The notes under the pieces were generated by a model. That model was not told the origin of the DNA. It saw nothing but the letters and a program-made list of their open reading frames with translations, and did no database searches. Shown here piece after piece: positions 1-10,059 of a stretch of 64,000 nt of DNA (its first letter is position 1; every line of letters begins with the position of its first letter). Origin of the DNA: Limnoperna fortunei (taxonomy: Eukaryota > Mollusca > Bivalvia > Mytilida > Modiolidae); assembly GCA_944474755.1 (NCBI GenBank), contig OX104117.1, positions 59,628,522-59,692,521 on the forward strand, written 5' to 3'. The position numbers were made by a program, and so were the translations under genes.

Positions 1-1843
1 ATAAATTTGCTTAAAAAGATCAATATTTTGGTTAATCCTGCAATTAGTACTTATATAAAGTACTTGTATAGTATACAAATAAGATCTCTATACTAAGAGT
101 TGACGTATTATGGAGAGGGTTTTTTCATGAAAAATGCTTACTCTGTATGGTTCAGCTTATGCTCCTTTTGTAGATCAAGAAGGGAACTTTTTGAAATCAA
201 TAATTATTTCCTCGATATATTCAGCGTTTTGAAATATGGCAGTTTTTAAATTTTGAAAGGGCGATTTTCCATACTTAAATTTGACCTTAATTAGAACGGA
301 AGCATACTTTAGGAACAATCGATTGTTGTATGCTCGAAATCCATCGGGTGATGTCGTCTGCAGTTAAGGCGGGAAAAGTCTCACGGTTTATCTGAATACC
401 ACTGAACATCACGAAAGCAGACCAATATTTGTAAACATAGTTAGGTACCTATAGAAACAAAAATGGCTGACTTATTATGTAAAATTCCCGTAGCAAAAGT
501 CAAGGACGATTTGTAACAACTAAACAACGAGGCATATTATAAAACATGGACAGATCATCGTATCTACATTTTTTCTACTGAATTTTCGTAATAAAAAGGT
601 TAAATATAGAATAATAAAAAAAATTTTCCAAGGGTGTTTGGCATTTAGTATAGGTGCCTATTTCCAATAATAAAAAGTCATACTTCATCATTCTTTTTGC
701 ATGTCATTGCCCTCTCCATCTAAAGTATATAGTATTTAATGGAGACAGACTAATCTGATCAACTAAATGGAATACTCATATAATTATGTACATTATGAAA
801 GGAATATCAATTTTATTAGTACGCACTACAAAACAGGAAAAAACCCATGGCACAGTTCTACTTTTCTTACTGTTTCTAAAGCTCACACAAATTCAGGATG
901 TGGCTCAAAAAATGTGCATATCCTAAAATGTACTGAACCATGACAAACCTATAAATAAATTAGCACTAATATCATACTAAACAGTATTCATGTACTGGCC
1001 AAAGGTTATTACAAAAGAAAAATGTACAAACATGCTAACTACGATTTTTTTTATAATTTAAAATCCTTGTGTCAACAAATATAATACCATAAATAGGAAG
1101 CTTCTTGGCCCAAAATAAGGAATGGCGGCTTATGGCATAATAAATACTACAACACTTTTCAGATTAAAAAATAATACAAAGTAAATACACATTCAATTTT
1201 AAACAATATAAACAGACTAACATTTTTATTAGGGTAAAGATTGAAAAGTGATACCTTCAAAAGCCTCTATTTAACTGACAAAAATATTTTTTACACTTTA
1301 GCAGACTGAGATTCAATGCTTATTCTGCTGAATCAAATTATTGGAAGAAGAAGCCATGCTATGGGAACTGAAAGTAGATCTGTTAATAGAGGAAATGAAA
1401 ACTGGGGGGGGGGGTGCAAACTCAGTCCTAAAATACAAGGCTAAAAGATCTGAAACACATTGCCCACTAAACAATTCTGATCATCTGACTGTAAAACCTC
1501 AAAACTATACCATTACTGCAAGGTTAATTAAAACTAAACCAATTAGGGAAAAAGAGTATTTGATCAAATTTGTAAACATCTTATACCCTCAGATGAAATC
1601 AAGTAAGGAAATTCCAATCAGAACTTTAATATATAAAATAGGACATTTTTAGTTTTACTTGTCAAACTTGTTTTTAAAGCTCTTCATAAAACAGTCATTG
1701 TGAAACTTGCAAATCAAGACAGCTTTTATGTATACGTTGAACCATGATGCAAACACATAAATTTGTAATCATTGTATGTCTTATTTCAAATTGAATATAT
1801 TTGGTTTAAATATTTTAATTAGTTTGTATAAGTTAGTTGGAAT
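1..1843. other. 3' flank of the membrane protein gene, no gene recognised
   Basis: AT-rich sequence with no exon-like frame, SINE head or hairpin-ended element that I could recognise. A 103-codon frame at 1341-1652 begins at TTG and runs through a poly-G tract, so I take it to be chance. Confidence 0.5.
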
Positions 1844-1853
1844 TTTATTTATT
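1844..1853 (-). terminator. Candidate polyadenylation signals of the membrane protein gene
   Basis: Two overlapping AATAAA hexamers lie on the minus strand about 420 nt downstream of the stop codon. This is sequence match only; other AT-rich hexamers occur further on. Confidence 0.35.
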
Positions 1854-2269
1854 GATGTGAACATCATGTTCTGAATTGTTTACACAAAATTATAGACCAT
1901 AACAAAAGATCAATTTTTGTTACAGAACATCCACAATTTTAAGTTCTTTTGGAAAAATTAATTACTATAGACATTTAAAACTTAAAACTGTTAACTTTGT
2001 TTACATATATTATACCATATGGCAATCTTTCAAGTAAGAAGTTTAAATTTACCTGAGTCACACCTGAGTAGCTGCAATTTAAATGTCCAGCTACACTGAT
2101 GAAGAGCTTTAAAGAAAACTGATTGAAGCAGTATTCTATAAAGCAGCTGTTATCTGTATTTAGAATTGATTGACCAATAGGTAGAAAATACCTGACAGGT
2201 CATTGTATTTCGGCTTTAATTTGTAGGAGAATAAACATGAAATGTTAAGAAACTATACACAGGATGATT

Positions 2270-2521
2270 CTAGTTTTGTTTGACCTTCTTGGCTATAGTT
2301 CTTGGAAGGCTGTATGACCTTGTGAGCAGTTGGAAGAACCAATAGAATCCAAAGAAGCAGACACCACAAATAACCATGATGTACTCCATATGATTAGGGA
2401 ATGGAGTACCACAAATGGTATAATATTCTGTTCCTGGAGCTGGAAGTTTGTCTACACAGTGAAAATCAAAAATTGCTTCATCATAATGATCCAAACATAA
2501 ATACTTGTTTTTGGCCAATAC
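2270..2521 (-). CDS. Membrane protein gene, exon 8 (terminal, with stop)
   Basis: Encodes residues 330-412 and the stop. It has an acidic loop with Cys338, Cys351 and Cys366, the last hydrophobic segment (YIMVICGVCFFGFYWFF) and a basic cytoplasmic-type tail. The acceptor is TTACAG. Confidence 0.92.
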   Translation of the reverse strand, partial: VLAKNKYLCLDHYDEAIFDFHCVDKLPAPGTEYYTICGTPFPNHMEYIMVICGVCFFGFYWFFQLLTRSYSLPRTIAKKVKQN

Positions 2522-5500
2522 CTGTAAAGATACAAACAACAAAAAGTGAAATTCTGGGTAATGAGTGTAAATAATCTAGAACTGATAATCATTTAGGAAA
2601 AAATACTTGTATCACAATGATCATACACTTTATCAAATCTTTTGAATTCTTCTAATAATTAATTAAATATATATATATATATATATAATTCCAATTCATA
2701 AATAATGAACTAAATCTGTACCACATGTTAGAATTCTATGCACAGTATTTTGTAATGCATTTTTTTCTTACATGTACTAGTATATTACCCTTTGCAAAAC
2801 TTTTAGCAAAGGGGGTCAAATATTCAAGAAACAAGCATTATTGTAATTTTGTGTATACCAGTGAACGTATGCTTTTAACCAAAAAAGTTTATTGCATAAG
2901 AGCAGTCACATCACATCTTGGCTTACCTAAGATAAAGTATAATTACCCAGTTTCTAGTATCCAATTTAGTGCATAAACAGTTGTAAATAATTAGTTAACA
3001 GTAAAAAAAAACAAGTAAACTCACATGACCAAATGGTGTATGTACAGGAACAGTTTCATGACAAGGACCAACAGGCTCATGTAATCCTGTTACTACATTG
3101 TTTTCTGGTTTGGATATCAAGACTAGGATAACATAGAAACTATAGTGTATAATTAGGTGGAGCAGAATCTCACTTCTGTATCTATCTGTGGATGAAACAA
3201 AAATCCTTAATATTATTTAAATTTAAATATGCTGACATTTTTAGCTGTTTTAAAGATATTCTGTTAATATTCATTTTGTAATTAAGTTAGGTACAAAAAA
3301 AGAATTTATAATTCATTTTTCATTTTGCTGTATTGTTTTTCATTTCACATATCAGTTAAATCAATAAAATTATAGATGTAGAATCTAAGACTAACAAACT
3401 GTCTGTAGGAAGTAAGAAAGCCAATCAGTTCTGGTTTTGCATTCATGATGTATTGTCAGCAGAAATGGGATTTTTATAACAAACTTTGTTAATTGTTCAA
3501 TATTGTAACTACATGTTTATATGACTTGTTTTTACTGTAATACGCAATGTATAATACTTTGCCTAAAAGATGATCAGTTCATCCTTGGTGGATATTATAC
3601 ACATGAAATCAAATAAGTTACATTAATTGAATCAATTTGGATTGGGTTCATATAATACTAGTAGATTAATGCACATTAAAAACAATCAATTATGGTATGC
3701 AAACTCTAAAACAATATACCTCTGCTAATAAAGAATAAGATGTGTTGACATATCTAAACAATTTCTAAGAGTAACGTTAAACCTTATACCACAACAATTC
3801 AAAACAAACTTACTTTTCATTTCTGACACTGATGGTCTATTGTCAGACTTGGATCTGTCTGCTGACCAAATAATCATGACATAGACAGCGAACAGCAATG
3901 CAACACAGACCTCAGAGTGCAGTTTATTGGTATCATGGAGCGGGTGGTAGATTGGCAAGAATTGGAGAATTCCTAATGGCATTCCAAGAAGTCCAGTCAA
4001 TACACATGCTAATAATTCTTTGAAAAATCTGCAAATATGAAATTACCATTAAATGTATCACTTGTAAGGACAAGAACTTGTGTTGCCTAATTGAAAAAGA
4101 ACACACAACAGCCTGTGTGTATTTTTTCACTAGTCCACAGTTTGGGTAAAACTTCTACACTGTCTACCCTGCCCACCCTCACCTTTATTTGTTTGTGTAT
4201 GATATGTTTGTGAGTGATTTCGTATAGTTGATATACCAATAAATAAATCTGTAATCGCTGTTGAGTTGAATGCCACAATCTTTGTTTACATTGGTTATAC
4301 TCAAAATAGTTCAGGTAACGTCATTTATCCAAAAATAAATTAAGTCAACTTCATTTATTAAAAAATAAATTCTGTTAAAAACCTCTAACGGAAGTAATCT
4401 CAACCAATTAAATAAACATATTTTTTATACATGGAAATCATGTTAGAATTATAAAAATATCAACCATGCAATCAGAAATCCACAAGTTAAATAAACCAAA
4501 TTTCATAACAATGGGGAATAAGGGAAGACACCACCCCTATTATATCACATCATGGAATAAAAACAATTATGTATTAAGACAGGTAAAAAAGATGGTTATC
4601 AATAAACAATACATGCATTTATAAATATGGAACGAACTTATGCAATATAAACAAAAACCATAGTTACCCAGATGAAACCCATTTCTCTGTATTCTTATCT
4701 AAAAGATGCCTTATTCCATGGAAAGCAAATGTAAACCCACAAGCAAAAGTAGCATGGAAGTAGTAACTGGTCCATGGAACCCAGTAATGGCGATCATAAA
4801 TGTTTGGATCCGTGTCATGCCAGGTCCACCATAGTGACTTTATACCCATGATATCATATGGTAAGTCTATCAAAACTACTGATATACCAACTGTAAAGAA
4901 AATAACCATGCACCGGTATATTACATGTATTTAATTGTACATATCAGTAAGAATGCTGTAGAGAATCAATGTACTGGTATCCTGATGCATTACAATAATT
5001 TTTTTTTGGAATCCAGACATAGATACCAGTTTTAAATAGCATGCCAAAAATTCAGCTCTACACAAGTGAATAAACAATGATGATAAACTTGATAAACATC
5101 AAAATAATAGTTTAAGTACAAGATCATGCAATACACAATAAGAAAACTCTTTAATAACTAATGAAAGTGTACATGTACAAGTCTTCCTAATGTAGACAAT
5201 TCTGTTTCTATTTTAGTTACAAGTACCATGATATGAAATGTGTATGTAGTATTGTTCCACCCTTAGCAGTTATTTTTAATACATACCTGCAAATAGCTCT
5301 ACCCACCAGGGCAGTGTCATACATTATCCATAATACATACCTGCAAAAGGCTCTGCCCACCAGGGCAGTCTCATATGAGACACTGCAACTGAAGCTGTAT
5401 AGATGAAATAGGGGTCTGAAATAACAAGAAAACATCCTTTTAATAACAAATCAAGTTCTGTTTAAATAATCTATGTGCACATGTATTTAACAGCATTTAT

Positions 5501-8500
5501 GGTATGTATACTCACATAAAAAAGCTATGTAAAGTGGAAGTCTGAGTCCAAGGAAGGTTATCACTCCTTGTGCATGCCAAAAGTTATCGATGTCCGGTAC
5601 AAAGTAAGACACACATTCTACAGTTAGTCCATGGAAAATGGTTGCCAACCAAAGCCAACGGAATCTACCACCATTTCTAAGAGCTGAAATACACAAATTC
5701 ATACAGATGATTTCTTACAATGTACATGTCTGGCCATAAAATTTTTCATTAAAATTCATAAATATTCTGTTTTTCACAGTGTACTCCTACAGATAAAAAA
5801 TTGGATTAAAATTGCTTAAAGAGGCATAAAACCTCAATCAATCAAACAAATTAGCATTTAAATGAGCGCAAAAACAGGAATTCTATGTGAAATTGATGTT
5901 TAATGAATGATTTCTAAACAAAGGCTCCAAAAGTGTTTATTAATTAAAGTCTATTAATGTGAGTGAGTAAACAAGAAAATACCAAGGTGTATAATTAGAA
6001 GAAAAAAAACGAGCGAAATAAAAAAGGCATCGTGAACAGAAAACACAAAAACACATCAAGCAAGAAACACTCACAACATATAACAAACAAACAAGTAACA
6101 TGAATCCTTCTGAATAAATAAGTGTTTTCCGAATGGTGAATATATTCTACTTTACATTTGAAACCTGTTGTGTGACATGGTCAAAAAATGTGCAAGGTCA
6201 TGAATGAGAGGAGAAATTATAATGAATCAAAGATTTCCTTCACCGTCTGTGTTACAGATAGCCATTAATGATCCATTAATGATCTAGCTAACAATTCATG
6301 ACAGTGACCATAACATGAAAGTGGGGCAGACGGTCAGTAATTTCTGCTTTATCAGCTTGTCTGTGAACTACAATTTAGAGTTTAACTGAACTTGTTTGTT
6401 GATTTCAAGATAAAGATCTAAATTGTAGTTCACAGACAGGCTGATAAAGCAGAAATTACTTACCGTCTACCCCACTTACATTTTATGGTCACTGTCATCT
6501 GCCTTGCTTGTTGATTTCAAGATAACGATCTAAATATGAAACAAATTTTAAACTGTTTGTTGTCCCAAGCTCAGTGACAAACAAAAGGATTTTCAGAAGA
6601 CAATCAACAGAGGAATTAAATAGTAAAGTGGTTCCAAAAAAAAATTATTCAGCCCTACAAATAAATAATAAAGAACAAAAAAAAGTAAAAGGAAAGAAAA
6701 TCTAAAAAATCACTGTCGTCTTAATGGATCTGTATTATTACATGTCACTCATTTCACACAGGCATAGCACCCATAAAATTAGTGGTACGGTCGATTAAAA
6801 TAGCGGTATGGTCAGTTAAGGGTTGACCATTAATGTTTAAATATAGATAGGGGTTTTCCTTTTGCTATTATTTGTCACTTACCAATCTTCATACAGAATC
6901 CTAACAGTTGCTGTTTTGTAATGAAAGTTGTTTTTTTTAAATTAGATTTAAGTTGAAAGTTTCACAAATTAAAGAGTATATGTAATGAAATTCTATCATT
7001 TTTTTTTTCAATTTACAAAAAAAACAGGTATGGTTTTCAATACCAGCAATTTTAAGTGGTATGGTCGGAACTGTAATGGACGTACCGTTTGATATGATTA
7101 CATTTCAAATTTGTGTAATGTAATAGCATGATAACAAATTTGTTGGTACTACAGAATAAATAAGAAAACTTCTGGTAAACAAATTATATGTATCAATATT
7201 TATTAATACTAAGTATATATAATATGCATCATTTCCTTACCATGTATCAAAGTAAGTAATGTTCCAGTGCAACCTACAAGTTCCACACCAAGATACGACG
7301 CATGTTTTTCTATTGTGTCTCGTGGGTCTCTGAACTGCACCCACCAATCAAATCCCTGAAATGCATGAACATAAATTTTTAATAAAGAAATATTTTTTAT
7401 ATCTAAATGAAAAACCGTTGCAAAAAAAAACTAAAATTATCAAGTGTTGTCCTAGAGCTTAAGTAATTACATATTTACTACTTTTAAAACGGCCATTAAT
7501 GACATTGGAAATGTAATTACACGCGTTCTACACGTTCATTTCATACTTTTACAGTAAAATAATAATACAGAAGCTGTGTGCCCGTTTCATTTTTCAATAA
7601 TTTTATTAACATAAATAATGATTGGTTTTGTAAATTAATGGGTTATTATGTTGACATAACTTATTACAATTCGAACCTGAGAGGAAGATCTGCATTGAAA
7701 TTTATTTAAGTAATCTTTATATTTAAGGGGGTATATATTGTACACTTAAGCGCATTAAACATTTTAATAGGAGACTATTGTATTTCATATGTTTGTAGCG
7801 AGTCTGAAAGACATGAATAAAAGAGTAAAACTATGAAATATAGGCAGTTAACTAGGGAAATTACACAAAAATACCATTAAGCAGTTAAGAGCCTCTTAAA
7901 TTGAAAAAAGTTCATTGCTACTTTGAATGTGATAAACTTATCTGGTGACTTTTAAAAAATAAAAATACCTATACTCTAGCCTCTCAATTTAATTGTTGCT
8001 ATGTATATGGACTTTTTTGAGCAGTTTAAATTATTTATGATAAAGTATGAATAAATTGAAAGTTCAGAAGAAACAGTTTGATTAACTGATCAGTCTACTG
8101 TTATAACACATTATTATAAATATATAACATTGCAATAAATAAAAAAAATCAACTTCCACAAAACTGACCAATAAAATAACTGTTTCTTTGTCAAAAGTTT
8201 ACTGAATTATAAATGCAGTAGAACTAGAAGCTGAAAATGACATCATATAATATAATGTATTTAATGTAAAATGTACTATTGCAAGTATTTAAACAGATTT
8301 GAATTTCAAAAATTTGAAAGTGATTGCCAAAATTCTAATGTTTTTCATGTTAAAATCTTTTCAACACTATCAGCATCATATTGACAATCTCAAGCATAGA
8401 GTTCATATCTGCTTCAAAATTTTTTAAATTTTCTTTTGCTTTGATTGATTGTTGTTTACGTCCAGCAAGCAATATTTCAGCTATAGCCTATATTCAGGGC

Positions 8501-9576
8501 ATGTCTTTTGCTTTGAACTTGTGTCTGGTCATATTTTCACAATATGCTTTCTATACAAAGTAAAAAGTCTGATGGAACCAGCTTTCGCTGATTTGATTAT
8601 TCCCCATTGTTATCAGGGTGAAAACATGATAAACATGACACAGTGACAAAATTACAAAGATTTCTAACCAAACGGGAATAAAATTCGGGGTCATCGGGTG
8701 ACTATTCAAAATAACATGTTGAATTCCACTTTTCATTTTAATTGCAACTTAATACCCTAGTACAGCAAACATTTATTCAGATTTTAAAAAAAATATTTAG
8801 TTAAGTATCTCCAAATCTAATAGTGAGGATCACAGATGGAGCTTTACAGTTTGGGTGTGTAAAAAAGTCAGGTTATCCATATGAATAACCCATTTCAGCA
8901 CTCCCATACAGAGAGAGCATAACTGGTTAACTGATGTAACCTGACCTCTTTCACACATCATCTCCCCTTCACAGCGTGGACTACATTTGTCACCTGCCTG
9001 CGACATTTGTAGACAAAAAATGATGTTTGCAAAATAAAACACAAGATCTTATTTATTTTTATATTGACAATTTATATATTTTTGAAACAGTTTTATATTA
9101 AAATTACTGTGTTTGTACACAAAGCTTATCTGTCATCAGAAATATCTCTCATGACGTCAACCTTTGATCGTCGTTGATGTAAAATACCCAGTTCTAATCC
9201 TTTGTGTGGATAAATAATTTTGACATCAATGAAATAAAAGACTTTATTTTAAAAAACAACAAAAATGTCAAAAATTTTTTCTGCTTCTTGCTCTGAAACG
9301 CTGTTTAAAATTAAAATTTTTCGACCGTCGCTAACACGATAAGAGAAGGACATCACGTGACCAACGTAATGCAGAAGCACTGTTACGGAGCTCTAAATTA
9401 AGTAACGTAATAATGATGAACCATAAAATGTGATGAGCGCATATTATTATATTCTATAAGTAAGCTGACATGGACATATATATTTGAACATGTGGAGAAC
9501 TGTGTCGTTAGATTTCTCCACAGTATAAATTTGTTAATTTAATCACCTTTAGTTCTGAGACATTTATGCTTGCCAT
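2270..9576 (-). CDS. Uncharacterised multipass membrane protein (DUF7802-like), 8 coding exons
   Basis: Joining 9576-9547, 7355-7241, 5683-5516, 5415-5341, 4890-4668, 4028-3814, 3185-3025 and 2521-2270 gives an uninterrupted 412-residue frame; every intron is GT-AG and all phases match. The protein has about seven or eight hydrophobic segments (near residues 32-50, 58-77, 88-104, 106-118, 130-140, 171-188, 205-230, 244-258, 284-298 and 376-394). It has a polar C-terminal tail ending KKVKQN and no signal peptide. Charged and aromatic motifs sit in or beside the membrane: FHGLTVECVSYFVPDIDNFW (65-84), DLPYDIMG (138-145), WWTWHDTDP (150-158) and HATFACGFTFAFHGIRH (175-191). From memory this matches a conserved metazoan family of unknown function that I believe Pfam calls DUF7802; I could not check that. 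It is divergent from CCDC6 and probably shares its promoter. No function is assigned. Confidence 0.88.
3025..3185 (-). CDS. Membrane protein gene, exon 7
   Basis: Encodes residues 277-329, with one membrane segment (LLHLIIHYSFYVILVLIS) and a Cys/His/Pro loop ending PFGH. It has a CCACAG acceptor and a GTGAGT donor. Confidence 0.9.
3814..4028 (-). CDS. Membrane protein gene, exon 6
   Basis: Encodes residues 205-275, with two hydrophobic stretches (FFKELLACVLTGLLGMPLG and CVALLFAVYVMIIW) followed by a polar loop. It has a TTGCAG acceptor and a GTAAGT donor. Confidence 0.92.
4668..4890 (-). CDS. Membrane protein gene, exon 5
   Basis: Encodes residues 131-203. It carries the most distinctive motifs, DLPYDIMG, WWTWHDTDP, VPWTSYYFHATF and FAFHGIRHLL. 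It has a TTACAG acceptor and a GTAACT donor. Confidence 0.93.
5287..5394 (-). repeat. 54-bp tandem duplication spanning an exon/intron boundary
   Basis: The last part of exon 4 and its donor (copy 5341-5394) are repeated at 5287-5340. Both copies contain the complement of CTGCCCTGGTGGG and both end in TTTGCAG|GTATGT or ATTTGCAG|GTATGT. The downstream copy is intronic. Confidence 0.85.
5341..5415 (-). CDS. Membrane protein gene, exon 4 (3' end duplicated in the next intron)
   Basis: Encodes residues 106-129 (PYFIYTASVAVSHMRL then PWWAEPFA). The donor is GTATGT. A 54-bp copy of the exon end, with its own GTATGT donor, lies immediately downstream in intron 4. Only the upstream donor keeps the frame open into exon 5. 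Confidence 0.88.
5516..5683 (-). CDS. Membrane protein gene, exon 3
   Basis: Encodes residues 50-104, with His66, Glu71, Asp79, Asp81, Trp84 and His85 in or flanking two hydrophobic segments. It has a TTTCAG acceptor and a GTGAGT donor. Confidence 0.92.
5815..5860 (+). repeat. SINE-type tail remnant
   Basis: The segment (aaagaggcataaaacctcaa, then AATCAATCAAACAAA) matches the tail type of the SINE-like copies elsewhere in the window. No head is left. Confidence 0.35.
6299..6497. repeat. Foldback: inverted repeat with 79-nt arms
   Basis: The left arm is 6299-6377 and the right arm is 6419-6497, about 95 percent complementary, with a 41-nt spacer. It lies in intron 2 of the membrane protein gene, so the pre-mRNA could form a long hairpin. 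No flanking target duplication is obvious. Confidence 0.9.
7241..7355 (-). CDS. Membrane protein gene, exon 2
   Basis: Encodes residues 11-48 and the first base of codon 49. It runs from GFDWWVQFRDPRDT to the first membrane segment, GCTGTLLTLIH. It has a CAG acceptor and a GTAAGG donor. Confidence 0.88.
8236..8690 (+). mobile_element. Degenerate copy of the 34111-34813 TIR element
   Basis: Similarity is collinear with 34290-34645, including shared strings around AATGTACTATT, AGTTCATA, ACAAAGTAAAA and AGATTTCT. The terminal inverted repeats are not recognisable, so this is a truncated or decayed copy in intron 1 of the membrane protein gene. Confidence 0.6.
9547..9576 (-). CDS. Membrane protein gene, coding exon 1
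   Basis: Encodes residues 1-10 (MASINVSELK) and ends at a GTGATT donor in phase 0. The start codon has A at -3 and G at +4. It follows a T-rich stretch and two CAG trinucleotides, so it may be preceded by a 5'-UTR intron. The exon was found by reading back from the phase-0 start of exon 2; it is short, so it is less certain than the others. Confidence 0.7.
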
Positions 9577-9837
9577 TCTGAAATATTCTGAAAAAAATTA
9601 CGCCAAAATTTGCGTTTCGGCACGAGTCAAAGTTCAACAAGTAGCTCGTCTTTAAAAACCTTCTTTTCGAACAAACATCAAAATGTAATTTGAATAAATT
9701 GTGTTTGAATTGACAGTTAATAAATTTTATTTGTTATAATCGAATATATCTATGATGAATATAATCATAAGTTTACGCTTTTAAATTGGTGCGAAAATAC
9801 AAGTGATCACGTTTTGCAAAAAGAAAAACAACAAACA
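9577..9837. promoter_or_regulatory. Divergent promoter region between the membrane protein gene and CCDC6
   Basis: Only 261 bp separate the two opposed start codons, so both transcription starts and 5' UTRs must lie here or in unseen upstream exons. I see no clear TATA box at a fixed distance from either gene. Confidence 0.6.
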
Positions 9838-10059
9838 ATGGCGGACAGTGCTAGTGAGCTCGAGAGCGATACGAGCTCCATTGATGGGGGTCCCACCCTT
9901 AAGCCGCCATCCCCCGCAACCCTGGAGCAGCTTCAGAAAAGAATTGAGTCATTACAGCAGGAAAATAGAGTGCTGAAAATGGAATTGGAAACATACAGAT
10001 TAAAATGCAAGACGTTACAAGAAGAGAAAAAAGAGCTTCAGAAAGCCAGTGTTAACATA
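9838..10059 (+). CDS. CCDC6: CCDC6 exon 1 (coding part)
   Basis: Encodes residues 1-74: an acidic Ser-rich start, a [13 protein letters not shown] linker and the first coiled-coil heptads. It ends KASVNI at a GTTAGC donor, phase 0. Confidence 0.95.

Larger units (their letters stand above)
2522..4667 (-). other. Introns 5-7 of the membrane protein gene (non-exonic parts)
   Basis: Intron 7 (2522-3024), intron 6 (3186-3813) and intron 5 (4029-4667) hold ordinary AT-rich sequence. There is a short (AT)n run near 2665-2688. I see no other structure. Confidence 0.6.

Noticed and set aside
1341..1652. 103-codon frame on the plus strand
   Set aside because: It starts at TTG, reads through a poly-G run and has no family resemblance.
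9814..9837. Upstream in-frame TTG start for CCDC6
   Set aside because: The next ATG begins MADSAS, identical to the known CCDC6 start, in a strong AACAATGG context.
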